Notes under the pieces: model-generated
Database searches by the model: none
What the model was told of the DNA's origin: nothing
What the model saw: the letters and a program-made list of their open reading frames with translations, nothing else
Assembly: GCF_000416235.1 (NCBI RefSeq)
Contig: NZ_ATLO01000015.1
Location: forward strand, 1-64,000
DNA from: Pseudomonas sp. CFII64
Lineage (GTDB): Bacteria; Pseudomonadota; Gammaproteobacteria; Pseudomonadales; Pseudomonadaceae
Reading direction: 5' to 3'
DNA length: 64,000 nt
Shown here: in pieces, positions 8,597-18,900 of the stretch
Layout: each line of letters begins with the position of its first letter
Position numbering within the stretch: the stretch's first letter is position 1
Position numbers and translations under genes: made by a program

Positions 8597-9887
8597 TTGC
8601 AGCTTCCTCTTTGGCGTGCCGGGTCAACCATTCCAGGGCCTCGGCAACACAGTAAAAAGACCCGAACAGCAAAATTTCGTCATCGGCCGTGGCGTGCGTG
8701 CACTGAGCCTCCAGCGCCAACGCAACACTCTGATAGGACGTCACTTTTGCGCCAAGGTTCTGTAGTGCCGTCTGAAGATCCGACGCCGGGCGACTGCGCG
8801 AGGTTGGCAATGGCGCCACAGCCCACTCGGCGATACTTCCAACAAGCTCGGCCACAACGCCTTCGAGTTCCTTGTCGGCCAGCAAACCAAACACCGCAAG
8901 ACGCTTGCCGACGACTGGACGCTGCGCCATGCGCCGGGCGAGAAACTGCGCAGCGTGGGGGTTATGGCCCACATCCAGTAGCAAGTGCAGGTGCTTGCCA
9001 TGCCAGTTGAACGAACGCCGATCCAGGCGACCGATAATCCGCGTGCCAAGCAATGCCGAGCGAATCACCTCGGGTTGCCAGGCAATATCCAGCAACAAAT
9101 AGGCCTGCAAGGCGAGCGCCGCGTTCTCCATGGGCAAATCGAGCAGCGGCAGGTCGCGCAATTCAACCAACTGCCCTGCCCCGTCACGACCCAGCCAGCT
9201 CCAGTTGTGGTCGGTGATCGACAGATCGAACTCCCGACCGCGCAACCACAGCGGGCAATTGAGTGCCGCAGCCTGCGCCAGCAAAGGCGCCGGAGGATCC
9301 AGATCGCCACAAAGCGCGGGACGACCTTCGCGGAAGATGCCCGCTTTTTCGAAAGCGACAGATTCACGGGTATCGCCCAGCCAGTCGGCGTGATCGATGC
9401 CGATGCTGGTCACCAGCGCCAGATCCGCATCGATCAGATTGACCGCATCCAGCCGGCCGCCAAGGCCGACTTCAAGCACCGCGACATCCAGCCCGGCCCG
9501 CTCGAACAGCCAGAAGGCGGCCAGGGTGCCCATCTCGAAATAAGTCAGCGTGACATCGCCACGCGCCGCTTCGACAGCGGCAAAGGCATCGCACAGTTCC
9601 ACATCAGTGGCTTCAACGCCCTGCACCTGCACCCGCTCGTTGTAACGCAACAGGTGAGGTGAGCTGTAGACGCCGACTTTCAAACCCTGCGCCTGCAGCA
9701 ATGCCGCGAGGAATGCGCAAGTCGAACCCTTGCCGTTGGTCCCGGTGACGGTAATCACCTTGGGCGCAGGACGGGTCAGACCCAATTGCCGGGCAACCTG
9801 TTGCGAACGCTCCAGCCCCATATCAATGGCCGAAGGGTGCAACTGCTCCAGATAGGCGAGCCAGTCGCCCAGCGATCCTGGGGTCAT
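8580..9887 (-). CDS. folC: bifunctional folylpolyglutamate / dihydrofolate synthase
   Basis: A 435-residue Mur-ligase-type enzyme that adds glutamate to dihydropteroate and to reduced folates. The ATP-binding loop GTNGKGS is at residues 49-55, followed by the central Mur-ligase domain and a C-terminal domain. It overlaps accD by 4 bases (ATGA), the accD-folC pairing found across proteobacteria. Confidence 0.95.
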   Translation of the reverse strand: MTPGSLGDWLAYLEQLHPSAIDMGLERSQQVARQLGLTRPAPKVITVTGTNGKGSTCAFLAALLQAQGLKVGVYSSPHLLRYNERVQVQGVEATDVELCDAFAAVEAARGDVTLTYFEMGTLAAFWLFERAGLDVAVLEVGLGGRLDAVNLIDADLALVTSIGIDHADWLGDTRESVAFEKAGIFREGRPALCGDLDPPAPLLAQAAALNCPLWLRGREFDLSITDHNWSWLGRDGAGQLVELRDLPLLDLPMENAALALQAYLLLDIAWQPEVIRSALLGTRIIGRLDRRSFNWHGKHLHLLLDVGHNPHAAQFLARRMAQRPVVGKRLAVFGLLADKELEGVVAELVGSIAEWAVAPLPTSRSRPASDLQTALQNLGAKVTSYQSVALALEAQCTHATADDEILLFGSFYCVAEALEWLTRHAKEEAANGTAG

Positions 9888-10804
9888 ACGTTCGCCGGAA
9901 TCGGTGGAACAACGATAGGTTCCAGAACCGGCGGTACGAATTTAGGGGTCGGCAGGTTCATGAATTGCGCGAGCAGATTGCCCAGGCGCGGACGCAGTTC
10001 CTGTCGGTGGATGATCAAGTCGATAGCGCCGTGATCAAGCAGGAACTCGCTGCGCTGGAAGCCTTCAGGCAGCTTCTCACGCACGGTCTGTTCGATGACG
10101 CGAGGACCGGCGAAACCGATCAGCGCCTTGGGTTCTGCAACGATCACATCACCCAGCATCGCCAGACTCGCGGAAACACCGCCGTAGACCGGATCAGTGA
10201 GTACCGAGATAAACGGCAGACCTTCTTCACGAAGACGGGCCAGCACGGCCGAAGTCTTGGCCATCTGCATCAGGGAAATCAGTGCTTCCTGCATGCGTGC
10301 GCCGCCGGAGGCCGCGAAGCAGATCATCGGGCAACGTTTTTCCAGCGCGTAGTTGGCGGCCTGTACGAAACGCTCGCCAACGATAGCCCCCATCGAACCA
10401 CCCATGAAGGAGAATTCGAATGCGCAAGCGACCACGGGCATGCCCAGCAAGGAGCCGCTCATGGAAATCAGCGCATCCTTTTCACCAGTCTGCTTCTGCG
10501 CGCCGGTGAGACGATCCTTGTATTTCTTGCTGTCGCGAAACTTCAGGCGATCGACTGGCTCCAGATCAGCGCCGATTTCGGCACGGCCATCGGAATCCAG
10601 AAAGATGTTCAGACGTGCCCGGGCGCCAATACGCATGTGATGGTTGCACTTGGGGCAGACGTCCAGGGTCTTTTCCAGTTCCGGACGATAAAGCACCGCT
10701 TCGCAAGAAGGGCACTTATGCCAAAGACCTTCGGGAACCGAGCTCTTCTTGACCTCGGAACGCATGATCGAAGGGATCAGCTTGTCTACCAACCAGTTGC
10801 TCAT
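9884..10804 (-). CDS. accD: acetyl-CoA carboxylase carboxyltransferase subunit beta
   Basis: A 306-residue subunit of the carboxyltransferase that makes malonyl-CoA for fatty acid synthesis, working with AccA. The N-terminal zinc ribbon is intact (Cys31, Cys34, Cys50, Cys53), followed by a crotonase-type carboxyltransferase domain. The 270 bases upstream, toward trpF, hold no convincing gene, so accD may have its own leader or promoter there. Confidence 0.97.
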   Translation of the reverse strand: MSNWLVDKLIPSIMRSEVKKSSVPEGLWHKCPSCEAVLYRPELEKTLDVCPKCNHHMRIGARARLNIFLDSDGRAEIGADLEPVDRLKFRDSKKYKDRLTGAQKQTGEKDALISMSGSLLGMPVVACAFEFSFMGGSMGAIVGERFVQAANYALEKRCPMICFAASGGARMQEALISLMQMAKTSAVLARLREEGLPFISVLTDPVYGGVSASLAMLGDVIVAEPKALIGFAGPRVIEQTVREKLPEGFQRSEFLLDHGAIDLIIHRQELRPRLGNLLAQFMNLPTPKFVPPVLEPIVVPPIPANV

Positions 10805-11075
10805 GCTTTATTTCTCCAGTACCGGTGGCTCGAACGCAGACGAATCGACGTCTGCGCATGCCCTTAAATTCTTGGATGATCTGACAACCCGTCGCCAGCG
10901 GTCGGCAATTGGCCTGACCTGCATGACAACAACGTCGTCAATCGTGGAACTGCAACAGCTTCTGCGCGGCGTACCGACACCTGCGCAGTCTTGAATTCGA
11001 CCAGTGCGCCAATCAGGCAGCCAGGTTCATGGACGGCGGACAACCCAAAGCCGTCACATCTATAGCCGCTGACTA

Positions 11076-11696
11076 TCAAGCGCCATGCACCGCACTCATG
11101 AATGCGCGGATCTTGTCATGGTCCTTGATGCCTCCACTTTTTTCGACCCCGCCGCTGACATCCACTGCATACGGTCGGACCTGAGCGATGGCCTGCGCCA
11201 CATTGGCGGAAGTCAGACCGCCGGCCAGAATGATCGGTTTACTCAGGCCGCTCGGGATCAACGCCCAGTCAAAGGTTTCACCGGTCCCGCCAGGAACGCC
11301 GGCTACATAGGTGTCCAGCAGAATACCGCTGGCGCCGGAATACGCACGGCAACTGGCGGCAATATCGTCGCCGGCCTGGACCCGCAAGGCCTTGATCCAG
11401 GGGCGATGATAGCCTTCACATTGCTCTGGCGTTTCGTCGCCATGAAACTGCAACAGATCCAGCGGCACGGCATCCAGCGTCTCGTTGAGTTCACAAGCGC
11501 TGGCATTGACGAAAAGCCCGACAGTACTGACAAACGGCGGCAGCGCGGCAATGATCGCTCGCGCCTGCTGCACGGTTACCGCGCGCGGGCTCCTGGCATA
11601 GAACACCAGCCCGATAGCATCAGCCCCGGCCTCAACAGCAGCCAAAGCGTCTTCTATGCGGGTAATGCCGCAGATCTTGCTGCGAACGGCTGACAT
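11076..11696 (-). CDS. trpF: phosphoribosylanthranilate isomerase
   Basis: A 206-residue TIM-barrel enzyme for the third step of tryptophan synthesis. The general-base cysteine is Cys9 in the KICG motif, and the C-terminal VDVSGGVE motif carries the catalytic Asp and phosphate-binding glycines. It stands apart from other trp genes, between truA and accD, as is usual in Pseudomonas. Confidence 0.96.
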   Translation of the reverse strand: MSAVRSKICGITRIEDALAAVEAGADAIGLVFYARSPRAVTVQQARAIIAALPPFVSTVGLFVNASACELNETLDAVPLDLLQFHGDETPEQCEGYHRPWIKALRVQAGDDIAASCRAYSGASGILLDTYVAGVPGGTGETFDWALIPSGLSKPIILAGGLTSANVAQAIAQVRPYAVDVSGGVEKSGGIKDHDKIRAFMSAVHGA

Positions 11697-11755
11697 GTAG
11701 AGAACCCCAAGCCTTTCTGTAAAGTTCGGGATGGTAGCAAATGCTTTTCCGGACG

Positions 11756-12580
11756 TCAGCCGTCAAGTTCCGAGAAGCCTGTCAGAAAGTGCGGTCCGAC
11801 ATAGCGTTCCGGCAATGGGAACTCGTCGCGATACTCAACCTGCACCAGATACAACCCGTAAGGGTGTGCCGTCACGCCGCCGGTCCTGCGCACCTTGCTC
11901 TCCAGGACATCCCGCGCCCACTCGACAGGACGTTCGCCGGTGCCGATCGTCATCAACACGCCTGCGATGTTGCGCACCATGTGATGCAGAAACGCATTGG
12001 CGCGCACATCGATGACAATCATCTTGCCGTGCCGCGAAACGCGCAGATGGTGCAGCTGTTTGATCGGAGACTTGGCCTGGCACTGCCCGGCACGAAATGC
12101 GCTGAAATCATGGGTACCCACCAGATACTGCGCGGCTTGCGCCATGCGCTCGGCATCCAGCGGGCGATGATTCCAGGTGATTTCCTGATTCAGATGGGCC
12201 GGACGAATCTGATCGTTATAAATGACGTAACGATAGCGCCGGGCGATTGCCTTGAAGCGCGCATGGAATTCAGCCGGCATCACCTTGGCCCACGTCACGC
12301 TGACGTCATGGGGCAGATTGATATTGGCACCCATGACCCAGGCCTTCATGGAACGCTCAGCCTGAGTATCGAAATGCACCACCTGGCCGCAGGCATGCAC
12401 GCCCGCGTCAGTGCGCCCGGCGCACAACAGCGACACAGGGGAATCCGCGACTTTGGACAGCGCATTTTCCAGGGTTTCCTGAACCGTCAGCACACCGGAC
12501 GCCTGACGCTGCCAGCCACAATAGCGAGAGCCTTTGTACTCGACACCCAGTGCGATTCGGGAAAAACCAGCGGCGGCCAT
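11756..12580 (-). CDS. truA: tRNA pseudouridine(38-40) synthase
   Basis: A 274-residue pseudouridine synthase that modifies positions 38-40 in the anticodon arm of many tRNAs. The catalytic aspartate is Asp58 in [10 protein letters not shown]. The position between fimV and trpF is conserved in Pseudomonas. The start ATG at 12580 directly precedes the conserved N-terminal strand. Confidence 0.96.
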   Translation of the reverse strand: MAAAGFSRIALGVEYKGSRYCGWQRQASGVLTVQETLENALSKVADSPVSLLCAGRTDAGVHACGQVVHFDTQAERSMKAWVMGANINLPHDVSVTWAKVMPAEFHARFKAIARRYRYVIYNDQIRPAHLNQEITWNHRPLDAERMAQAAQYLVGTHDFSAFRAGQCQAKSPIKQLHHLRVSRHGKMIVIDVRANAFLHHMVRNIAGVLMTIGTGERPVEWARDVLESKVRRTGGVTAHPYGLYLVQVEYRDEFPLPERYVGPHFLTGFSELDG

Positions 12581-12665
12581 TTCGAGAAGTGACAGCCTGT
12601 TGAATTACGAAATGGCGGCCATTATAAGGCCGCTGAAAAAAGACGCCATGCACCCTGCCCTGGAA

Positions 12666-12692
12666 ATGCAAACGGCCGCATTAGCGGCCGTT
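12666..12692 (-). terminator. likely terminator of fimV
   Basis: A perfect 9-bp AACGGCCGC/GCGGCCGTT hairpin with a 4-base loop lies 20 bases beyond the fimV stop. On the minus strand it is followed by a modest TTTGCATTT tail, so termination may be partial. Confidence 0.6.
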
Positions 12693-12711
12693 GCAGTCAA
12701 TCACAGAACCC

Positions 12712-15471
12712 TCAGACCAGACGACTCAGCATGTCCCTGGCTTCGGTTTTCTGACCGTCATCACCTTCAGTGACAACTTCATCGAGTATGTCCCGAGCGC
12801 CATCGCTGTCGCCCATCTCGATGTAGGCGCGAGCCAGATCGAGCTTGGTAGCCGCTTCATCGGTGCCTGACAGGAAGTCGAATTCCGGCTCGTCATCATC
12901 GAGTGCAGCGGCGTCTTCGGCTGTAAAGCTTGGCGCTTCGAACGGCGTGGCCATCGGCGGCTGCTCAAGTTTCTGCGACAGGCGCTCCAGCTCGGCATTC
13001 ACATCCTCGATCTCGGAGGCAAACGCTTGAGTGGCCTGATCAGTCTCGATTTCGTCAGCCAGCGACAGATCGAAATCATCCGGCAGGTCCAGATCGTCGG
13101 CAGGCTGAGCGGGCGCTGATTCACCCAGATTCAACGGTGGCTCGTCGAGACTGAGCAGGAAATCATCCTCGGCACTCAGCGCAGGCTCGTCTTCGGCGCT
13201 ATCCAGATCAAAATCAGCCAGATCGAAGTCAGCCAGATCGTCCGGTGCGCTCGCCGCCTTGGCTTCGCTTTGCTGTTTCAATACCGACTCGAAACTCAGC
13301 TCGTCATCGTCATTGATTGCTGGCAAAACAGGTGCATCCAGCTCCAGATCGTAATGATCGGTTGGATTGGTCACTTGTGCAGGCGAGGCCTCTTCAAGGT
13401 CGTCCAGACTCAAATCGAAATCGTGGTCGAACTCATCCGGCTCATCCGCTTGAGCAACCGGTTCCGGCGTTGGCGGCACAGGGGTTTCGGCGACAACGGC
13501 CGGTTCAGGCTCGGGCTCGGGCTCCGGTGTTTCGGGCTCGTCGAGCAACAATTCCTCGACGTACTTCGCATCCATTTCTGCAGCCACCGCAGCTGCAGTG
13601 GCTGTTGCCGCTGCCGCGACGACGGCAGCGGTGATCATGGCCGGGTAACGACTCTTGAGCTGCTCGACCTCAGCGTGATGCTTTCCCCCAGCCACCAATT
13701 TCCGCTCATGGATCGCAAACGCCTTGCTGTTACCTTGCTCGGCGTAGATTTCCATGAGTTTGAGACGAATATCGTCCCGGGCCGGGTCTTCCTTCAACGA
13801 CTCTTCCAGCAGCTCGACAGCCTGATTCATACGCCCGTAAGCGATATGGATCTCGGCCTGAACCAGTGGATCGGCTGGACGCTCACGAGCAGGATCGACA
13901 CTCGCACTGCCCATCGGCGCCATTTTCACGTTAGGCGCGGCAACCACCAGCCCGTCGAAACTGGCCTGCGGCACGTCCATATCCATGTCGGACACAAATT
14001 CAGATTCTTCAGCCAGCGCACGCGCCATGCGCCGGTGTTTCTCGGCCTCGGCCTTGGCATTGCGGCGGCGCGCCAGAAACAGCATCAACAGCAGCAGAAG
14101 CAGCACGACCGCGCCGCCGATCAAGCCGAGGACGATCGGGTTACCGAGCAGCTGTTTGAACGCCTGGTCGGAATCGGCGTCCTGCGCCGCGACCGGTTCA
14201 ACGGCCAGCGGCTGCTCCGCAGGCGGTGCACTGACTTGAGCCGCGCCTGCTGGCAGGGCGTCTTCGGGAGCGATTTCGCCCGGCGGCTTGGCGGCGGCGC
14301 CAGGTGCTGCAACCAATGCGGCCGGCAAAGCCGGGTCGGCAGGCACCGGTGGAACCGTTGCACCTGCGGCCTGCATCTTGGCCAGTTGATCGCTCTTGAG
14401 CTGAATCAGGCGCTGCATCTTGTCCAGCTGACTCTGCAAGTCGCTCATGCGACTTTTCAGTTCAGCGTTGTCACGACGCGCGGTGTCCAGATTTTCCTCG
14501 GCCACCGCCAGCTTGTTACTCAAATCCTTGTCGCCTGCCGCCCCCTTGGCCGAAGAGCTGGAGCCTGCGGCGACCAGACTCAGGCTGTCACTTGGAGCCA
14601 CTCTGGACGGCGCAGCACCGGCGCGATCACGGCGGGTCGCATCAACCTGACGGGTACCGGACGGCAAACGACGCCCCTGACGCCAGGCCTGATTCTGTTC
14701 GGCAACCTGGGCCACGGCTTGAGGCTGCGGCACGGTAGTGGTTTGCTGCGGATCAGGCAGGCGCAATACCTGGCCTTTTTTCAGGCGGTTGATATTGCCG
14801 CCGATGAACGCATCAGGGTTCAGCGCCTGAATGGCCAGCATGGTTTGCTGGACAGTGCCGCCATTGCGCACTTTCTCGGCAATTTCCCAGAGCGTGTCGT
14901 TATTGGTGGTCGTGTATTGCGCAGGCTTGGCCCCGGCAGCGGGCGTCGCCTGCGGAACCGGAGTCGGTGCAGGCGGCGCTACCTGAGGAGTCGCCGGTGC
15001 CTGGGCCGGCTGTGGCGCGGTCGTCGGCAATTGCGGCGCTGCTGCGGCAGCGGCTGCCGCTTCAGGGGAAAACTTTGGTGGGTCCAGCAACAGGCTGTAT
15101 TCGCGCAACAGCCGACCATTGGGCCAGAGCACCTGCACGAGGAATTTCACAAAGGGCTCACGCACCGGCTTGCTGGAGGTAATGCGCAATACGCTTTTAC
15201 CGTTGGCATTCAGTACCGGAGTGAACGTCAGATCGTTGAGAAACGCCTGTCGAGCGACGCCCGCCTGTGCGAAATCAGCAGTGGTTGCAAGACTCGGCAC
15301 CACTTGGGCGGCGCTCAGGCCTTCGGCCTGTGACAATTCGATCTCGGCTACAAGGGGTTGATTCAGGGTCGACTTGACCGACAATTCCCCGAGTCCCAGC
15401 GCGTGCGCCATGCCTGATGACAACGCCGAAGCGGCAGCAATTGCCAAAACCAGTTTGCGAACCTGAACCAT
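12712..15471 (-). CDS. fimV: FimV/HubP polar hub protein
   Basis: A 919-residue peptidoglycan-binding inner-membrane protein that organises the cell pole, including type IV pilus assembly and twitching. A signal peptide (about 1-24) is followed by the conserved FimV N-terminal domain (26-131), a LysM domain (about 185-239), a coiled coil (315-368), one membrane segment (444-467) and a long acidic cytoplasmic region. That region contains a TPR-like part and ends in the FimV C-terminal motif (about 870-919). This is the standard FimV architecture, at the standard place before truA. A second FimV-like gene lies at 58690-60849. Confidence 0.95.
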   Translation of the reverse strand: MVQVRKLVLAIAAASALSSGMAHALGLGELSVKSTLNQPLVAEIELSQAEGLSAAQVVPSLATTADFAQAGVARQAFLNDLTFTPVLNANGKSVLRITSSKPVREPFVKFLVQVLWPNGRLLREYSLLLDPPKFSPEAAAAAAAAPQLPTTAPQPAQAPATPQVAPPAPTPVPQATPAAGAKPAQYTTTNNDTLWEIAEKVRNGGTVQQTMLAIQALNPDAFIGGNINRLKKGQVLRLPDPQQTTTVPQPQAVAQVAEQNQAWRQGRRLPSGTRQVDATRRDRAGAAPSRVAPSDSLSLVAAGSSSSAKGAAGDKDLSNKLAVAEENLDTARRDNAELKSRMSDLQSQLDKMQRLIQLKSDQLAKMQAAGATVPPVPADPALPAALVAAPGAAAKPPGEIAPEDALPAGAAQVSAPPAEQPLAVEPVAAQDADSDQAFKQLLGNPIVLGLIGGAVVLLLLLLMLFLARRRNAKAEAEKHRRMARALAEESEFVSDMDMDVPQASFDGLVVAAPNVKMAPMGSASVDPARERPADPLVQAEIHIAYGRMNQAVELLEESLKEDPARDDIRLKLMEIYAEQGNSKAFAIHERKLVAGGKHHAEVEQLKSRYPAMITAAVVAAAATATAAAVAAEMDAKYVEELLLDEPETPEPEPEPEPAVVAETPVPPTPEPVAQADEPDEFDHDFDLSLDDLEEASPAQVTNPTDHYDLELDAPVLPAINDDDELSFESVLKQQSEAKAASAPDDLADFDLADFDLDSAEDEPALSAEDDFLLSLDEPPLNLGESAPAQPADDLDLPDDFDLSLADEIETDQATQAFASEIEDVNAELERLSQKLEQPPMATPFEAPSFTAEDAAALDDDEPEFDFLSGTDEAATKLDLARAYIEMGDSDGARDILDEVVTEGDDGQKTEARDMLSRLV

Positions 15472-15602
15472 AGCCCATCCCTTGTTTAAAAACTCCCCGG
15501 CACCCGGGAAGGTAAAGCATGCATTGGGTGTCTAAGCAGACATCTCAGGAAATCAATGACACACACGCTAGAAAGATTCTTTAAATTGAGGCCAAGTATC
15601 TT

Positions 15603-16613
15603 TTACACATAGTCTTTTATCAACAATTGCGCGACCTGCACAGCGTTGAGCGCAGCGCCTTTGCGCACATTGTCAGACGTTATCCACAGATTCAGCTCAC
15701 AAGGATCGTCAATTCCGCTGCGCACGCGTCCTACATAAACAACATCCTGGCCTACGGCATCTCCTACAGCCGTCGGATAATCCCCGGCTTCGACCAGTTC
15801 AATCCCCGACGCAGCTTCCAGTGCGGCATTGACCGCTTGCAGATCAACCGGCCGCGAGGTTTGCAGCGATACGGTAAAGCTGTCGCCAAAAAACACCGGC
15901 GCCTGCACGCATGTCGCCGAAACCTTGAGTAAAGGCAATGCCAGCAACTCGCGCAACTCCGCCACCAGGCGCACTTCAAGTGGCGCATGACCCTGGGCGT
16001 CCGGCGCGCCGACCTGGGCGAGCAGGTTGAAGGCCATCTGCCGGTCAAAAAAACGCGGCTCGATAGGACGAATATTCAGCAATTCGGTGGTTTGCCGCGC
16101 CAGTTCGGCAACGCCTTCGCGGCCCTGGCTGGAGACTGCCAGGCAGGCGGTGACGTTGACGCGCAGGATTTCCAGCACGTTGAGTAATGGCGCGAGGGTC
16201 AGCGCGATGGCCGTGCCGGAAGCACTCGGACTGGCAATCTGATAAGGCTTGCCCTGGGACTCAATCGACTGGGCGTTGATTTCCGGCACTACGCCGGGGG
16301 CGTCTGCAGCGGGCAAGCCGCCGGACAAATCGATCACCGAACAACCTGCGGCCAAGGCACGCGCGGCGTAACTGCGGGTAATCGCCGGGCCAGCGGCAAA
16401 GAACGCGACCTGCGCCTTGTTGAAATCGAACTCGTCGACCTCTTTGACCCGCACATTCTTGCCCCTGAACGGAACCGAATGCCCCGCCGACTCGATACTG
16501 GCCAGCAAGTGCAGCTGACCGACCGGGAAGTCGAGTTCTTCAAGAATCTGGACGATGGTTTCGCCGACAGTACCGGTGGCGCCGATCACGGCGATGTCAA
16601 AGGACTGGCTCAT
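15603..16613 (-). CDS. usg: aspartate-semialdehyde dehydrogenase homologue lacking the catalytic Cys (Usg-like)
   Basis: A 336-residue protein with the full fold of aspartate-semialdehyde dehydrogenase: the nucleotide-binding GATGTVG is at residues 11-17, followed by the dimerisation/catalytic domain. The catalytic cysteine is missing: where active enzymes have a PNCST-type motif, residues 127-132 read ASPSAS, with Ala131 in the Cys position. It should therefore not reduce aspartyl phosphate. It corresponds to the usg-type paralogue that sits between asd and fimV in other pseudomonads; the genuine asd is not in this window. A structural or regulatory role is possible but unproven. Confidence 0.85.
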   Translation of the reverse strand: MSQSFDIAVIGATGTVGETIVQILEELDFPVGQLHLLASIESAGHSVPFRGKNVRVKEVDEFDFNKAQVAFFAAGPAITRSYAARALAAGCSVIDLSGGLPAADAPGVVPEINAQSIESQGKPYQIASPSASGTAIALTLAPLLNVLEILRVNVTACLAVSSQGREGVAELARQTTELLNIRPIEPRFFDRQMAFNLLAQVGAPDAQGHAPLEVRLVAELRELLALPLLKVSATCVQAPVFFGDSFTVSLQTSRPVDLQAVNAALEAASGIELVEAGDYPTAVGDAVGQDVVYVGRVRSGIDDPCELNLWITSDNVRKGAALNAVQVAQLLIKDYV

Positions 16614-16703
16614 GCAAAAACCTCAGGAAAAACGCGGAGCGGCACTTTAACCGTCGCGCCGGGAGCAGGCAATTGATCGGACGTCATCCGAGGGATTCGT
16701 TAT

Positions 16704-17264
16704 TCAGGGCTCAAGGCCGAGTGGAAAGAACAACCCGCCGCTCCAGACGCCCAGCCAGCGTCGCCCGTCGATATCCCGAGGCACGGCCAGCTCGACCAAT
16801 TGATAGAAGACGTTGCGATGAATCAGGGCTTCGAGATTGACCCGCACATGAATGTAAGGCGCGGGCTCGTCGGTCGCGGGATCGATCAGCACCCGCAATG
16901 CATGCTCGGCACCGGCTTCGGTCACGTCGTCGACATTGGTGGTAAAGCGCAGCAGCTGATGCTCGCCCTCGCCTTCCACCTCCAGACTGACCGCCACGAA
17001 TGGCGCGTCATCGACCTTGATGCGGACTTTTTCCACGGGCGTGATCAGGAAATAGTCGTCGCCGTCGCGGCGCATGATGGTGGAAAACAAGCGCACCATG
17101 GGTTTGCGACCGATTGGCGTGCCCAGGTAATACCAGGTGCCATCGCGGGCGATGCGCATGTCGATATCGCCGCAGAAATCCGGGTTCCATAAATGAACAG
17201 GCGGCAACCCTTTGGATTTGGGGATCTGCGCGAACAGATCATTGGCCTTGCCTGAATCACTCAT
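16704..17264 (-). CDS. DUF1285 protein
   Basis: A 186-residue soluble protein of the DUF1285 family, with no signal peptide or membrane segment. It is rich in beta-strand-like sequence and has several conserved aromatic residues. The start ATG follows an AAGGAGA Shine-Dalgarno. It lies 10 bases downstream of the DUF4823 lipoprotein gene and is probably cotranscribed with it. Function is unknown; the neighbourhood resembles the one next to tatD-pilZ in P. aeruginosa. Confidence 0.82.
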   Translation of the reverse strand: MSDSGKANDLFAQIPKSKGLPPVHLWNPDFCGDIDMRIARDGTWYYLGTPIGRKPMVRLFSTIMRRDGDDYFLITPVEKVRIKVDDAPFVAVSLEVEGEGEHQLLRFTTNVDDVTEAGAEHALRVLIDPATDEPAPYIHVRVNLEALIHRNVFYQLVELAVPRDIDGRRWLGVWSGGLFFPLGLEP

Positions 17265-17274
17265 GACTTTCTCC

Positions 17275-17877
17275 TTAGCGGCTTACGCCCAGCAGACTGC
17301 GAGCGTAATCCTCCAGAGGCGGGCCAAGCAAATCTTGTGGTTTGGTGTCGTGCAGTGTCAGCAATCCGCCACGGCTGCGAATTCGCGCACTGTCGATCAG
17401 ATAGCGGGTACTGGTTTCGATCACCATCAACTGGATGACCCCGCTGTCGATGCCGAGCCGATCCAGCGCTTCCTGATCGGACCACTCGTCGGTGTTGCTG
17501 ATTCGGTCATCGGCCTTGGCGAAGCGGGTATAAAGCAGGTAATGCGCACCGGCGGCGCGGGCTTCATTCATTGCCTCATCCAGCCCTAGCGGCGTACGAG
17601 CGCGACGAACCATGGGGAAATACTCGATGAAGCCGTTGAATGCCTCCTCGGCCACGACGTTGGGTCTTGGGTAGGCGCTGCCCGGCGGCGCAAACGCGCC
17701 TTGAGCAATATAGATGAAGGAGTCCGGCTGCAAGCGCCAGTTACTGATGCGTCGGGTTTCACTGTGATCCAGCAAACCGGCGTCACTGAATTGATCATGA
17801 GCGCCCTGGCCCAGATCGCTGACACTCATACAACCATTCAACGCCAACAGCGCCAGTAGCAAAACCAGGCTACGCAT
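17275..17877 (-). CDS. DUF4823-type lipoprotein
   Basis: A 200-residue lipoprotein of unknown function. The signal peptide ends in the lipobox LALNGC, about residues 11-16 from the ATG at 17877. I prefer this start over the longer frame because it has a strong GGAGG and places the signal peptide at the N-terminus. The mature part is a single domain with conserved GAHYLLY and RIRSRGG segments. Family assignment is by resemblance. Confidence 0.82.
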   Translation of the reverse strand: MRSLVLLLALLALNGCMSVSDLGQGAHDQFSDAGLLDHSETRRISNWRLQPDSFIYIAQGAFAPPGSAYPRPNVVAEEAFNGFIEYFPMVRRARTPLGLDEAMNEARAAGAHYLLYTRFAKADDRISNTDEWSDQEALDRLGIDSGVIQLMVIETSTRYLIDSARIRSRGGLLTLHDTKPQDLLGPPLEDYARSLLGVSR

Positions 17878-17987
17878 CACTTCCTCCCAGGTGCCGGTGA
17901 CGGAAAACCGGCGAATGGTCGTCGGATGCAGCTTCCGCGCCATCATGGGCAAAGCAGGTCATTAATGCGTGCAGGTCCTGAAAAGGC

Positions 17988-18650
17988 TCAACCGCCAGTG
18001 GTGTCGGGGTTCAGATCAACAGTCGTCTCGGGATCGCGCTTGCGCTTGTTGCCCATGCGCACGCCGATGTCCATCAGGAACTGGAAAAAACCTTCCTGAT
18101 CTTCGAGGACATTGCTCCAGAACGGCGAGTGGTACAGCGCCACCGCGCCATGGACCAATGCCCAGGCGGCGCAATAGTGGAAATAAGGCGGGACGTCTTC
18201 GAGCTTGCCTTCGTTGATTCGACCTTTGATCAGCAGCGTCAGGCGCTCGAAGTTCGAGGCGCGAATCTTGTGCAGCTCCTCGACCAGCTCCGGCACCTGA
18301 TTGCCCTTGACGACTTTTTCCTCAAGCCGATCAAACAACCGGTAACGCTGGGGATCGCGCATGCGGAACTCGAAGTAGGCGCGCGACAGCGCTTCCTTGT
18401 CCTTGTCGACATCCGCCGAATGCAGCAGCTCGTTCAAATCGCGCTCATAGTCGAGCATCAGGCGCAGGTAAATCTCCGCCTTGGACTTGAAATGCTTGTA
18501 GATCGTGCCTTTGCCGATACCCACGGCATCAGCAATCATCTCGACCGTGACGCTGTCTTCACCTTGATCGAGGAACAGCTTGAGCGCGGTGTCGAGAATT
18601 TCTTGCTCGCGGCGTCGAAACTCACGGACCTTGCGGGGTTCTTTCTGCAT
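17988..18650 (-). CDS. TetR/AcrR-family regulator
   Basis: About 220 residues. The N-terminal TetR helix-turn-helix has the characteristic segment VTVEMIADAVGIGKGTIYKHF, given here as IADAVGIGKGTIYKHF, and an all-helical ligand-binding domain follows. Start is uncertain: ATG at 18650 or an in-frame TTG at 18671, neither with a good Shine-Dalgarno. The target is unknown; no regulated efflux pump or enzyme is adjacent. The intergenic region behind its start leads to the sRNA rgsA on the opposite strand. Confidence 0.88.
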   Translation of the reverse strand: MQKEPRKVREFRRREQEILDTALKLFLDQGEDSVTVEMIADAVGIGKGTIYKHFKSKAEIYLRLMLDYERDLNELLHSADVDKDKEALSRAYFEFRMRDPQRYRLFDRLEEKVVKGNQVPELVEELHKIRASNFERLTLLIKGRINEGKLEDVPPYFHYCAAWALVHGAVALYHSPFWSNVLEDQEGFFQFLMDIGVRMGNKRKRDPETTVDLNPDTTGG

Positions 18651-18887
18651 AAGAAGGTCTGTAGGGGTCAAAATCGAAGCCCGGTATTATGCCTAACTTG
18701 CGCGAAATTGCACGGATCATCCGACCATGGCGTGGTTTTTTGAGCTAAATGGCCGAATCAGCGTTTTGCGCGACAAATGCGTCGCCGGGCGTGCCTGATG
18801 TGCGAAATGCGGACTCAGCAGCGGCCTGGCTATTCCAAATCTGTTTAAAAAATGATCAGAACTAACTGGACGCCCTGCAATCATGAC

Positions 18888-18896
18888 CAATACTTA
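18888..18896 (+). promoter_or_regulatory. RpoS-type -10 element of rgsA
   Basis: CAATACTTAA at about 18888-18897 matches the extended -10 preferred by RpoS (CTATACTTAA type) in all but two positions. No good -35 hexamer precedes it, again as expected for RpoS. It lies a few bases before the proposed RNA start. Confidence 0.6.
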
Positions 18897-18900
18897 AGGC

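Noticed and set aside
10864..11079. 71-codon frame between trpF and accD
   Set aside because: No Shine-Dalgarno, no recognisable domain, and an atypical composition.
12616..12634. GCGGCC/GGCCGC hairpin upstream of truA
   Set aside because: No T-run follows on the minus strand and it lies close to the truA start; the hairpin at 12671-12692 is the better fimV terminator.
13270..15333. 687-codon open frame on the plus strand across fimV
   Set aside because: An antisense shadow of a gene with strong codon bias; the translation is Arg/Gln/His-rich with no recognisable domain.
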